64,000 bases of DNA from Saccharomycopsis crataegensis. Its lineage: Eukaryota > Ascomycota > Saccharomycetes > Ascoideales > Saccharomycopsidaceae. Shown here in pieces: positions 21,292 through 31,090 of the stretch. The notes below the pieces were generated by a model. That model was not told the DNA's origin. It worked only from the letters and a program-made list of their open reading frames with translations, and ran no database searches. The translations under genes and the position numbers were made by a program. How positions within the stretch are numbered: the first letter of the stretch is position 1; each line of letters begins with the position of its first letter. Location: contig NW_027043819.1 of NCBI RefSeq assembly GCF_037102585.1, positions 1,798,001 to 1,862,000 on the forward strand. The letters are read 5' to 3'.

Positions 21292-21328
21292 TACTATACC
21301 TGCCGCATCAATTTGATATATTTTCTAA

Positions 21329-23812
21329 ATGGACCAAAAAGCCGGAAACATCAACACTGCTAACAATTCTAAATTGCTCCTTGATAAGATTCATTCAGTT
21401 TCTTTCAAACCAGCAAAGCATTCGGAATCAAACAATTTGAAACCATCATCATATATCTTGATCTCCAACTCTCATAAAAAGAAACACCACAAACATCTAT
21501 CATCATCAGCTTCTGGAAAACCATCGAATATCCAAGCCAGTACCAAATCAATGCTTGCTTCTCCGAAACCAAAGTCCATGGCTGAGGCGGTGGCTGCTTA
21601 TGCTGGTAAAAAATATTCCTCGAAAGCCGATAAAAAACTCAAGAAGAAGCAGGAGAAAGAATTGAAGCTTAAAAATAGCGCTATTAAGCAAGAACCAGTC
21701 AGTTTAAACCATAATATCGATGAAGATTTGGGCGAAGAAATTGGCGAAGAAATTGATGAAAAGCATGATCAATCATCGTCCGACGACGATCAGGTTTACG
21801 AATCAGCAGTTGATGAGGTGCAAAGTGATGATCAAGAAGATGAAGATAAAGCAAATATTGCTAATGGAACAAAATTATCAAAGCCAATTGGAAAGATTGA
21901 AAATCATGTCGAGGAGAAGAAAGAATTAAAAGAAAAAGATGAGGAGGATGATAAGGACGACGACGACGACGACGACGAGGACTATAATGATGAAGAAGAA
22001 GAAGATGATGATGCTGAAGAATCTGCGGAAGAAGAATCAGATGAAGATGAGGAATCAGAACAAGAGGAACAATCAAAAGACGATGAAGAACCAGAAGAAG
22101 ACATTAGTGGGGGCTCAGTTGATAAAGGCTTGTCATCTGCTTCAGTAAATACTTCATCTATTTCCATCGATGATTCTGACCAGAACACCAAGAAGAGAGT
22201 TAATGATAAATTTGAACTCAAGCAAATTGTTAAGAGCCAAAATTTGAAGAGTCTCAACCTCGAGCTTATGAATTCTGACCAGCAGGAAACCAGCAGCCAA
22301 GATAATACTGAAAAACCTGATAAGGTATCAAGGAGCGCCTCTCCAACCAGAACTCCATTACCAGAGGAAGATAACGAATATTTCTACGGACAGAATTTAG
22401 ATTTCACTAAGGATGACTTTTATCAACTTGAGGAAGATCCATTAGATCATGGTTCAAATGATTCTACAAGAATCTTGAAGAATTGGAATAAAGATTATAT
22501 TTCCAAGAAGCCTTCTGGTCTTTTGAATCTTGGTGTCACTTGTTATACTAATGCTGCCGTTCAAGCAATGTTTCATATTCCGGCCATACAACACTACCTT
22601 GATGATGTCAAGAAAAAGAAGTATAAAAACTTGATTGATAATAAATCGGTGACTTCTGTTGTCGCCGACATTTCCGAAAAAATGTGGAAATCGGGTTCAA
22701 ACTCTAAAGGCAAGTATATTAATCCAAAAAGCTTGATCAGAAGATTGGACGATGTGAATTGTATGATGTCCCAGTGGCAACAAGAAGATTCACACGAATA
22801 TTTCATGTCATTGCTTTCAAGATTACAAGAAGATTCAACTCCAAAGAAACAAAAACTCAATACCAGTATCATTTATGATGTATTTGGTGGTTTACTCAAC
22901 CAAGCTGTGGTTTGCAAGAACTGTAACCATGTTTCTAAGACCAAGCAAGAATTTTATGATTTGTCTTTATCTTTAGACCCTAAAAAGAAGAGAGAAATTG
23001 TGCCAAGCTCCACTGTTAGCAGAGTCAATAGCAAAGAACCATCTCCTGAATCGTCGTTGAAGAATGAATCATCCTTGGTTCCACAAAATATTTCGAATAC
23101 TGTTGATAAACTCAATGATTCTGCTGTCGACACCACCAAAGATGAGACATCTTCTCCAAAGAAGAGACCTAGATATTCTGTCATCAACGCCATTAATGAT
23201 TTTTTCGAACCAGAACTAATTAAAACCGATAGACGTGACAAATCTAGTGGATATGACTGTGAAAATTGTAAAAAAACTACCAACGCGTTAAAGTTTTCTT
23301 CGATTGATAGAGCCCCAGAAACTTTAGTGATTCATATCAAAAGATTTAGGTTCAATGAAAATCTGAATAGTTCATCGAAATTAAAAAGTCCTGTATCGTA
23401 CCCATTAATTTTGGACTTGACCGACTTTGAAAATGAAGAGTTATTGAATTACGAGAAGTTGAACGATAAGAAGAAGAAGAACAAGCGGGATGAAGAGGCC
23501 CAAGAACCTTCCAAGAAGAATGAGCCAATTAGATACCAATTGATTTCTGTGGTAGTTCATGAAGGTAGATCGATTTCTTCAGGACACTATATTGCCCATT
23601 GTCGTCAACCATCCGGTCAGTGGATGACCTATGATGATGAATATATCAATTCTATTTCGGAAAAGCAAGTGTTGAAGGAACCTAATGCTTATTACTTGAT
23701 ATACACCAGATTGAAGCATAAGGATCAATCTGCTAAAAACAAAACAGGCAAGCACTCTCTTGAACCAGTTGCTCAACAATCTGGTAGTAATAAGAGACAA
23801 AGAAGAGCTTAA
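21329..23812 (+). CDS. UBP10: Ubiquitin-specific protease Ubp10 (Dot4)
   Basis: Deubiquitinase of the USP (C19) family; yeast Ubp10 removes ubiquitin from histone H2B and stabilises the RNA polymerase I subunit Rpa190 in the nucleolus. The 827-residue protein has a long disordered N-terminus with basic stretches (AAYAGKKYSSKADKKLKKKQ) and a very acidic block (about 195-260) typical of this nucleolar subgroup. The USP domain starts near residue 397: catalytic Cys405 in NLGVTCYTNAAVQ, catalytic His753 in SGHYIAH, and acidic partners Asp769/Asp770 in MTYDDEYI. Two CxxC pairs (CKNCNH near 530 and CENCKK near 648) form the zinc finger. The Cys box reads GVTCYTN instead of the usual GNTCYMN, which is known in this subgroup. 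Yeast Ubp10 has 792 residues. The neighbour SWT21 supports the call. Confidence 0.9.
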   Translation: MDQKAGNINTANNSKLLLDKIHSVSFKPAKHSESNNLKPSSYILISNSHKKKHHKHLSSSASGKPSNIQASTKSMLASPKPKSMAEAVAAYAGKKYSSKADKKLKKKQEKELKLKNSAIKQEPVSLNHNIDEDLGEEIGEEIDEKHDQSSSDDDQVYESAVDEVQSDDQEDEDKANIANGTKLSKPIGKIENHVEEKKELKEKDEEDDKDDDDDDDEDYNDEEEEDDDAEESAEEESDEDEESEQEEQSKDDEEPEEDISGGSVDKGLSSASVNTSSISIDDSDQNTKKRVNDKFELKQIVKSQNLKSLNLELMNSDQQETSSQDNTEKPDKVSRSASPTRTPLPEEDNEYFYGQNLDFTKDDFYQLEEDPLDHGSNDSTRILKNWNKDYISKKPSGLLNLGVTCYTNAAVQAMFHIPAIQHYLDDVKKKKYKNLIDNKSVTSVVADISEKMWKSGSNSKGKYINPKSLIRRLDDVNCMMSQWQQEDSHEYFMSLLSRLQEDSTPKKQKLNTSIIYDVFGGLLNQAVVCKNCNHVSKTKQEFYDLSLSLDPKKKREIVPSSTVSRVNSKEPSPESSLKNESSLVPQNISNTVDKLNDSAVDTTKDETSSPKKRPRYSVINAINDFFEPELIKTDRRDKSSGYDCENCKKTTNALKFSSIDRAPETLVIHIKRFRFNENLNSSSKLKSPVSYPLILDLTDFENEELLNYEKLNDKKKKNKRDEEAQEPSKKNEPIRYQLISVVVHEGRSISSGHYIAHCRQPSGQWMTYDDEYINSISEKQVLKEPNAYYLIYTRLKHKDQSAKNKTGKHSLEPVAQQSGSNKRQRRA
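21952..22090 (+). repeat. GAT/GAC/GAA-rich tract coding for acidic block
   Basis: Simple-sequence region inside UBP10 coding for runs of Asp and Glu; the (GAC)n portion is at about 21957-21978. Confidence 0.75.
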
Positions 23813-24407
23813 ACGAGGACAGTTTGCCTGTACTTTTTTTAGTCGGCATTTTTTTTTCTTAATTAGAAATTTGTGTTTTATATTCATTGAAGGTTTGTAA
23901 TTTTGGAATATTGCCAGTGCAATGGCTCATTTTTGATTCTTATTTCTTTCTCTATTAATCGCTGTTGTCTTAATCTTTTAAATTATCTTAAATTTCTGAG
24001 TTTCTTCACAAGACCTTATAATTTGTTTTTACACCCTAAACTTGCATTTCTTTTTTCTTTTTTTTAGTACATCTCATTTTAGCATCTTTTTTCTTTGTCG
24101 TGATTGAATTTGTGTAATAGCCATATATTTTTTTTTTGTCGTGAACTGATATCTTGAAAACTTTCAGTCTTTTCTTTACACTTTTGTCATCATACTTATC
24201 CTTATTACTTAGGTGTTTTAATATTAAATGGATTCATTTTTCTTGCAGTTTAATTTCTAGTAGCGTATCTAGCTAATACCATTTGTTGTATGTACATTAA
24301 AAATCAAAAATTCTTGGCTTACATAGCACTGTAAAGTAGAGAACAATTACACAAAACATTTATTGATATGAATATAAAATATATGCAAACAACCGGTTTG
24401 AAATTTT
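23813..24407. other. Convergent spacer UBP10 / NOP6
   Basis: About 600 bases, very T-rich, holding the 3' ends of two convergent genes. No gene seen. Confidence 0.6.
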
Positions 24408-25118
24408 TCATTTTTTCTTCATCATTGCTAATCTTGAAGGATGAATACCGGATGATGGTGCAGCGTCGGCCACGGCCTTTTCTGCTTTTCTTTTTTCTCT
24501 TAGCTTCTTATTTTGTTCCTCAATCTTTACTTTTCTTTCCTCCATCAACTTTTCATTCTTCTCCTTGATTTTTTCCAATCTGTTTTTAGAATTACCACCC
24601 CCACCGGCGGTCAATTCGACATTGATTCTTCTATTCTGGAAAATCGAATGATGTTTCGTTAAGGCAATGTCCATTCTTGATCTTAAAGTCGATGATCCAT
24701 CATCGACGATCTTGAATTCCACAAACGCAATCCCTTTATCCTGTCTAATTCTCACGACATCAGGCTTGGAATTCTTGAAAAGGGTTCGTAGATCTGATTC
24801 GGTGACGTTGTATGGCAAGTTCCCCACGAATAAAATACTTCTTGGTTCTTTGGACGATCCTTTTCCTTTCTTTCCTCTTCTGGTTTTACGCTTCTTTTTT
24901 GGTTGTTCATCTGTTATTTCTGGTTTTTCATGGGATGTTGTATCTTTTGATTTTCCCTCACTTTTATCGTCTGTGGAAGGAGCATCAGCATCAGCAGTAG
25001 GAGCAGGAGCAGGAGCAGCGGCATCAGCAGCATCATCAGGGTTCTGAGATTTCTTCTTACGAAACTCAAGGGCCTTTCTTTGCTTCTTTGTAAGTTTCTG
25101 AGCCAGTTCTTCTGCCAT
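24408..25118 (-). CDS. NOP6: Nop6-like RRM protein of small-subunit ribosome biogenesis
   Basis: Probable Nop6, a nucleolar RNA-binding protein that helps early 40S pre-ribosome assembly. The 236-residue protein begins with a basic helix (AQKLTKKQRKALEFRKKK), then an Ala/Pro/Asp-rich linker and a nuclear-localisation-like block KKKRKTRRGKKGKG. One RRM follows (about 92-170): RNP2 is SILFVGNLPYNV and RNP1-like is GIAFVEFKI. The rest is a highly charged Lys/Glu coiled segment (NRLEKIKEKNEKLMEERKVK) and a short conserved tail HPSRLAMMKKK. Length and order match yeast Nop6 (225 residues). A PAC box sits in its promoter, as expected for a ribosome-biogenesis gene. It is divergent from the SNRNP27-like gene. 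Confidence 0.88.
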   Translation of the reverse strand: MAEELAQKLTKKQRKALEFRKKKSQNPDDAADAAAPAPAPTADADAPSTDDKSEGKSKDTTSHEKPEITDEQPKKKRKTRRGKKGKGSSKEPRSILFVGNLPYNVTESDLRTLFKNSKPDVVRIRQDKGIAFVEFKIVDDGSSTLRSRMDIALTKHHSIFQNRRINVELTAGGGGNSKNRLEKIKEKNEKLMEERKVKIEEQNKKLREKRKAEKAVADAAPSSGIHPSRLAMMKKK

Positions 25119-25181
25119 TTTGTTTGTGTCTTGTAGCTATTACCTTATTGCTTGTGGTCCTCTTTAAAAAAAAAAAAATTT

Positions 25182-25192
25182 CATCTCATCGC
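25182..25192 (-). promoter_or_regulatory. PAC box in NOP6 promoter
   Basis: On the NOP6 strand the sequence reads GCGATGAGATG, a full PAC match, followed directly by AAATTTTTTTT which resembles the companion RRPE. It lies about 65-75 bases before the NOP6 start, the usual distance for ribosome-biogenesis genes. Confidence 0.7.
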
Positions 25193-25225
25193 CTAAAAAA
25201 ATAATTCACTGCAGAGCCCCGTGAC

Positions 25226-25236
25226 CACCCACACAT
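25226..25236 (+). promoter_or_regulatory. Possible Rap1 site in NOP6 / SNRNP27 divergent promoter
   Basis: CACCCACACAT fits the CACCCRYACAY core known for Rap1 binding sites. It lies between two divergent genes. Whether Rap1 has this role in this species is unknown, and single matches of this size can arise by chance. Confidence 0.35.
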
Positions 25237-25397
25237 GGGTTCCAAAAAAAAAAAAAAAAAAAGGTATAAACTAATTTATGATTATTAGTCCCGTACAATC
25301 GATATTTTTTAGATAATTTCTCTGAGAAGGAATCTCAAAATATTACCAATTATCACTCTTTTGCAAAAACAAAACAAATTTAAAATTGACCAAAGTA

Positions 25398-26063
25398 ATG
25401 AGCAGAAATGAACGGGTTTCTAGAAGAGACCATTTTGAACGCGAACAGAGTGTAATAACCTCACAAATCCCAATGGTCTCGGATAATGAACCAAACAACA
25501 ATATTCCACCACAAACCACTGGCCGATCTCGCAGACCAAGCAACAACACAAAACACCACGATGATCGAGATGTGTTCAAATCGAAATACACCAATGAGAT
25601 CCGACAAAGATCCAGCGATAGAGATTCAGGGGCCCAGCATCAACGGAAGAAGATCATTGAACACCACGACCAGCAAACAAATCGAAATCGAAGATCCAGT
25701 AATAGTAATTGCAGTGGAGGATCTGATGAGGCTGACACTCCAAGGAGTAAGAAATTCCAAGAAGAAGCTGATTGCAAGAAGAGACAACAATATACTGCTG
25801 CTGACCAGCCGTCAGAGTCAAAGAATGATACTGATGATATAGATATCAAACAACCATCAACCAATGATGACGATACAATGATGATGGAAATGATGGGGTT
25901 CAGTGGCTTTGGATCTACAAAGGGGAAGAAAGTTGGGGGTAACAATGCCTCTGCTGTGGGGAAGGACAAAGCTGCCGGGTCTTTCAGACAATACATGAAC
26001 CGAGCCAAAGGGTTCAATAGACCATTATCGCCACCTCCTGGTGAAAGACGTCGAAAGAATTAG
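25398..26063 (+). CDS. SNRNP27-family U4/U6.U5 tri-snRNP protein
   Basis: The C-terminal ~55 residues carry the hallmark of the SNRNP27 (27K, RY1) family: [19 protein letters not shown], then [19 protein letters not shown]. In human cells this protein belongs to the tri-snRNP and helps keep the 5' splice site fixed during B-complex activation. The start ATG is at 25398 ([16 protein letters not shown]), giving 221 residues; upstream codons open only at a TTG. The N-terminal 160 residues are disordered and rich in Arg, Ser, Asp and Asn, resembling the RS-type N-terminus of the human protein. As far as I know S. cerevisiae has no counterpart, so its presence says this lineage has kept a fuller spliceosome. 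Shares a short promoter region with NOP6. Confidence 0.88.
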   Translation: MSRNERVSRRDHFEREQSVITSQIPMVSDNEPNNNIPPQTTGRSRRPSNNTKHHDDRDVFKSKYTNEIRQRSSDRDSGAQHQRKKIIEHHDQQTNRNRRSSNSNCSGGSDEADTPRSKKFQEEADCKKRQQYTAADQPSESKNDTDDIDIKQPSTNDDDTMMMEMMGFSGFGSTKGKKVGGNNASAVGKDKAAGSFRQYMNRAKGFNRPLSPPPGERRRKN

Positions 26064-26556
26064 TGCTTTTTTGTTTCTTTCTTTTCATTACAGACTACTT
26101 ATTGTTATTATTGGGTGTTATTATTGGGTGCTGTTGGCGGGAGTACCTGGTGTATCGTTTATTATTATTATTATTATTGTTTGTTTGTTTATTTTTATTT
26201 TTTTAGGGGGACATTTCCACTCTTTGTATGATTAATTAGCATTTGAGAACTGATTACCTTCACTTCTTATATTACATTTTGAGTAGTCGTGTTGTTACGA
26301 AGCGTTGGAACCATTGCCGTTTCCAGAAAAAAAAAAAAAAAAAAGGAGCCGCAATGTTGTTCCCTTTTTTGCATAGCCCATCGTCGACAATATATTTATA
26401 TTATATCGTGTAAAGTATTTATAGCATGATTATAATATCAGCTTGTTTCTTTTTATCCCCCATATATATAAAATACAAATAGGGGGGAGATTGTAAACCG
26501 TCGTGAACGAGGCGCTAGGGTAACCACGTTCCCAATAATTAATAACAACGACAATA
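26064..26556. other. Intergenic spacer, SNRNP27-like to 26557 gene
   Basis: Contains (ATT)n near 26160-26180, an A-run at 26327-26344 and TATA-like sequence near 26390-26405. No gene seen. Confidence 0.55.
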
Positions 26557-29500
26557 ATGTTGGCCCATCACCTCCAGCCCAACACCTCTTCGCCACTAAT
26601 CCGCAGCAGAAGCAGAAGCAGCAGCAGCAACAATTTCTATTACAATAACAATAACATTGACCTGATGTCGATAGAATTGAATGTCAAACAATCGTTTCTG
26701 ACATTTAGCATCCTCCTCAGCAACTTGGATGATAAGCAGCAAATCACCGCGATCTTGGGATTATCGGAAGACGCTTTTTTCGCACAATCGCTGGAGTTTC
26801 TCTCAAAATATATCCAAAATGACCAGAACGATCTTGTCCCATTGTTTAAGAGCCAGGTTTTGCCCCAACTTATCTTCAAACTCCATCATCTATGTTGTCT
26901 AACTAATGGCCATAACTCCCCTACTACCGCCAAGATCACCGACGCTTTCCAAGTGTTGAGCAATCGCTGTGATTCTTCAGCAAAACTCGCGGTATTAGTG
27001 AACTTCAAGCTAGGAGAAACATTATTCATAGCAATCTCTAAATTGACCGATAATAGAAAATGCAAATCAAAATATAAATACCTACTATTTTCCTATTTGG
27101 ACTTGGATGATGTGTGTACAAACCAATTCATCTCCTCGGAGTTGTTCCACTTACACGTCATCAACCCAATATTGAAATCATCACAAAAACTAGAAGTCAA
27201 TATCAATTCGGTTATCATTGCTATCGAGGCTTTGTCGTTCACCGTACCCTCGTGTTCCAGCGATTCAAAACAGTTTTTAGTAAACGTCAAGATCTGCGAG
27301 GGATTAGTGATTTTCTTACAAATTTCGAAATACGATCATGATCTAGAATCAATATGCCATAACGTTATAAGATTCTTTCGGCTCTTGAGTATTGATTTCC
27401 AATCGGTATTATTTCAATGTGATTTCGTGCCAAATTTACTCAGAATATTATTCGAATTTACGAATTCTCCAACTGGCAAAAGTCAAACTTTTCTAATGGA
27501 ATCTATCACCTTAATTTTTTCAATCATTCAATACAAAAAACCAAAATCAAAAGACATATCTCCTGGGGTATTATTTCACACCATATTCAAGCTTTTGATC
27601 AAATCGACCACCATCAACAACGATCTCATTATGATAAGGTTTCTCATTGATTCGGCGGAAATTCTTCTGGCAAATGATTTATCAATATTAATTAGCAAAA
27701 ATCAGTTTACGCAATTTCAAAATAAGATTGGTAACTTGGTATATATTGTGACGCATACTCATTTTTATGAAGAACAATATCAAGTGGGGAATGGGGAAAT
27801 TATACCACCAGTGACTGGTCACCACCGTTGTTTCCGAGGATACATTAAGCTATTGCTGCTTCCGAATTTCCAAAAATTGATAGGGTACAACATAGGGTTT
27901 GCGGATTTCCTCCTTATGACGTCGATTTTCCAGTACCTGGATTTGTTATATGAAAAGTTTCGCGATGATTCTCATGTGACTATCAGACTACTAGAAATGG
28001 TCAACGACTACAAATATGATATTTCGGTGGTGCGTGAATGGGGTGAAGGCGCCAGTCTTGGGAATTTGTTGATTTCGTTGATTCGTGATGCCAAAACTTC
28101 TGATCAACAATGGAAAGGATATCTTCTTGATACCATTTATAACTTGGTGAACATTTTATCTTTATGTTCGAGGAAAAACGTCGTGGAAATCTTGGAACCA
28201 CTTTTGGATGACGATGACGATTACGATGATCATGAAGACCGCTATCACTGTGATAAGCAATTTGTTCGTTCAATGTTGCTCGAATTTATCACCTGTTATT
28301 TACAATCCAACGACCAGGCACAAAAGAGAATGGCGATTAAACTCTTTAATTGCGTGTGCATGACCGATAGTGGTGCCATTGCAAGAATAATTTTAGAATC
28401 GCACCCTGAATGTTTCAATGATTTGACAAATATTGTATCGCACACCTTTGCCGAAAACATGAATGGTGGATCGATTGTCCAACAAATTCCATTATGTTTA
28501 TCTATACTTGAAATATTCCAAAGTTTGATGGTGGCCGAGAGCTTCACGTTGATCACCGGCAAAACCTTCTTTTCCGAATTGATGAAAACCATGACAATTT
28601 ACATGGGGCATGGCTCAGTATCTGGTCATCGAGGGGTGCTTAAAATCCGCTGTTTAGAATTTATTAGCAGTTTGATCGACCCTAATGTTTTGGAACCACA
28701 TCAAGCGGAAAAAGTTTTGTTTGTCAAATCGTTTGATTGGTTAAATACCGTGGTTTCTCCCATGCTCGATGCCGAAATCAAGCAGCGGTTGGGAATTGAT
28801 AATCATCACGATAATAATGATGACGGGATTAAAAATACTGTGGAGATCGATGTCTTGACATTGCTTATGGATATTATTTCCCACTGTATTGAACTTCAAA
28901 CGAAAAAGATGAAAAATGTCATTGATTCTATGGTACTTGGTAAATTATCGACGATCCTATTTGAATTCCGGTTAATTGATACCAATCCAATCATTTTGAC
29001 CAAATGTTTAAATATCATCCATCCGTATTTGAAAAGCAAGCTTCATGGGAATGAAGTGGAGTATCTAGTGACCACCATGAAACTTGATATATTTTTCATG
29101 AAGGCCATCGGGGACATTGATTCGGGGAAACAATACGTCACAAAGATCAAACTTGATAATGATGATACAGATGACGATTTGTTCGTTGAATTCTTTGAAA
29201 GTTTGTACCGATTAAACCAAATCTCCATTACGTTTCTGAAGAATATCATGATTTCTTATAAAATGACAATGATTTTCAGGTTAATCACCATTGCCGAAGG
29301 ATTGCTTGTTACTGCTCCCAATACTACTATAACTCTGAGAGAAAAGATCACCCAAAAGCTCGATTTGCTTTTTTCGGTGTTCTCACAATTAACGGTGGAT
29401 TTTGAATTGTTTGATAAACGAGACAAGAATATCATGTGCATGAAGCTTATAAATATCTTTGATTTAACTTATTTCCAGAACATCCAAATTAGCGGGGTGC

Positions 29501-30138
29501 TCAATGATAATTTGTTTTTGTTGTTGTCGTACAATATTTTGGATGACCCAAACACTTGTTATATCATCGATGATTTATTATTGAAAATGCTCCAAATCAT
29601 GAAAAATCGCAGCGGTAATTGTTTGAAATTGATGGAATTTTTCTGGAAATTCTTGTACATGTATTCGTTGATCAAGACTTCATATTTCAAACGTCACGTC
29701 ATGGAACTTATGGAGAGTTTCAATCGGTTGAAGACCTCCAATGAAGTGGCACCAACATTATCCGAAGAACCCTTATTGATCGATGACCATACTTGTAATC
29801 GGTTAATCAATGAGTTACTTTGGGAGTCATCGGAGACGTTACAGTACTTTATCTTATCGACGTTTGTTGAGATATTGGTAAATGAGAGTATCAATGATGA
29901 TGACGAAGAAGAAGAAGAAGATAATGATGAAGATGTGAGGAAACATCAAGAGACAGAAGAAACCCAGAAGACCGGGTATAATACCATCAATGTGGCGGTA
30001 TTCCGGACTTTGATAAAGACTGCTGGGTTGAGTCAAAGATCAATTGATGAATTGTCAATGAAGTATCAGTACTCTTCAAAGATGAATTTTGAACAATTGA
30101 ATAATTTACGGAACATTTTTCTATTGATACCTCAATGA
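26557..30138 (+). CDS. Large unrecognised all-helical (ARM/HEAT-like) protein
   Basis: A 1193-residue protein that I do not recognise. Apart from a Ser/Arg/Asn-rich leader (residues 1-36) it is made of repeated amphipathic helices with Leu/Ile every three to four residues, an appearance typical of ARM or HEAT-like solenoid scaffolds. No catalytic motif, membrane segment or signal peptide is evident. Two short acidic inserts interrupt it: DDDDDYDD near 550 and DDDEEEEEDNDED near 1110, the second close to the C-terminus. Met37 (26665), just after the low-complexity leader, is an alternative start. The in-frame CTG codons fall in hydrophobic helix positions, for example EILLANDL and IFQYLDLL. 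Large helical subunits of complexes such as the m6A writer or DNA-repair scaffolds evolve fast and could look like this, but I have no specific evidence for any of them. Confidence 0.85.
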   Translation: MLAHHLQPNTSSPLIRSRSRSSSSNNFYYNNNNIDLMSIELNVKQSFLTFSILLSNLDDKQQITAILGLSEDAFFAQSLEFLSKYIQNDQNDLVPLFKSQVLPQLIFKLHHLCCLTNGHNSPTTAKITDAFQVLSNRCDSSAKLAVLVNFKLGETLFIAISKLTDNRKCKSKYKYLLFSYLDLDDVCTNQFISSELFHLHVINPILKSSQKLEVNINSVIIAIEALSFTVPSCSSDSKQFLVNVKICEGLVIFLQISKYDHDLESICHNVIRFFRLLSIDFQSVLFQCDFVPNLLRILFEFTNSPTGKSQTFLMESITLIFSIIQYKKPKSKDISPGVLFHTIFKLLIKSTTINNDLIMIRFLIDSAEILLANDLSILISKNQFTQFQNKIGNLVYIVTHTHFYEEQYQVGNGEIIPPVTGHHRCFRGYIKLLLLPNFQKLIGYNIGFADFLLMTSIFQYLDLLYEKFRDDSHVTIRLLEMVNDYKYDISVVREWGEGASLGNLLISLIRDAKTSDQQWKGYLLDTIYNLVNILSLCSRKNVVEILEPLLDDDDDYDDHEDRYHCDKQFVRSMLLEFITCYLQSNDQAQKRMAIKLFNCVCMTDSGAIARIILESHPECFNDLTNIVSHTFAENMNGGSIVQQIPLCLSILEIFQSLMVAESFTLITGKTFFSELMKTMTIYMGHGSVSGHRGVLKIRCLEFISSLIDPNVLEPHQAEKVLFVKSFDWLNTVVSPMLDAEIKQRLGIDNHHDNNDDGIKNTVEIDVLTLLMDIISHCIELQTKKMKNVIDSMVLGKLSTILFEFRLIDTNPIILTKCLNIIHPYLKSKLHGNEVEYLVTTMKLDIFFMKAIGDIDSGKQYVTKIKLDNDDTDDDLFVEFFESLYRLNQISITFLKNIMISYKMTMIFRLITIAEGLLVTAPNTTITLREKITQKLDLLFSVFSQLTVDFELFDKRDKNIMCMKLINIFDLTYFQNIQISGVLNDNLFLLLSYNILDDPNTCYIIDDLLLKMLQIMKNRSGNCLKLMEFFWKFLYMYSLIKTSYFKRHVMELMESFNRLKTSNEVAPTLSEEPLLIDDHTCNRLINELLWESSETLQYFILSTFVEILVNESINDDDEEEEEDNDEDVRKHQETEETQKTGYNTINVAVFRTLIKTAGLSQRSIDELSMKYQYSSKMNFEQLNNLRNIFLLIPQ

Positions 30139-31090
30139 TTGATTGAAAAATCGTTGGATCTCTTTTTTTCTTGCTGTATGTATATTATACCCCACGTTTT
30201 TACCATAAGAGATAGAGACATTATCATTATTATTATTAAAGAGACATTAATATAATTGAGACATTCTTTTATTGAGGCATCATTTGATTGTGTAAATGAT
30301 AAATCCACCAACTAGTAATAAAAAAAAAAAAAACCCTCCCCGACCGCCAAAAAAAAAAAACCGTCCGTAACTTGGCTAATAATTTTTCATTTATTTATTG
30401 TATTCTTTTTTTTATATTTATGTCTTTATTTCCACTGATCCAATAACGAGACCCTGGCTCCTCCCCCTGTCAAATTCAACAATGATACAATTGTTCGACG
30501 GCACCATCGTAATACTGTGTAGGGGTATGGGGGATGGGGGATGATGATGGTGGTGGTGAGGAGTTGCCGTATATTATTTATTTCCCCGTATACCGTAACA
30601 TGCCACCACATGCATAAGCTCGTTAGTTTTCCAAAGTCGTTTATTGTATCTTTGGGAGAAACTAGGTTCTGGTATCCGGGAATTAGTTAGTTATGTCTTT
30701 CTCCTAACGGTCAATTCCTTTCGGAGACACACGGAGAGAATGCCTTTTTAACCAGCATTCCTGACTTGCGTTCGATGAGAGGGTTAAATAAAGCATATAT
30801 ACACACATGCTTACATAAGGGGCCCAATTAATTAATTAATCAATTGATCGACGCCATTTATTTCTCAACGAGGAGAAGGACAATAAAATCCGAGGGAATT
30901 CCTGGGATGATTGTCCGTTTTTTTTTGTTTTTTTTTTTCTTTCTTGTGTTGACTTTCTTTTCCCTTCATCGTATCGCTCTTAGTATTGGTTTAAATTACG
31001 ACGATTCGTCTTTTCCCTCTGTTGGATATTACAACGATTTCTTTCTGTTCAAGCAAGAGACAAAGATTCACTACTAACTACCACTTAGCC
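30139..31090. other. Intergenic upstream region of 31091 gene
   Basis: 950 bases with A-runs at 30319-30332 and 30350-30360, a G-rich purine stretch at 30519-30560 (three runs of four or five G), and T-runs near 30919-30940. No gene seen. Confidence 0.5.

Larger units (their letters stand above)
20724..21328. other. SWT21-UBP10 spacer and UBP10 promoter
   Basis: 605 bases with strong T-runs (20755-20771 and 20859-20878), a PAC-like box, and a (TTA)n microsatellite at about 21262-21291 just before UBP10. No gene seen. Confidence 0.6.

Noticed and set aside
30519-30560. Possible G-quadruplex in the promoter of the 31091 gene
   Set aside because: Only three runs of four or more G; the fourth would be GG only, so a three-tetrad structure is not supported.
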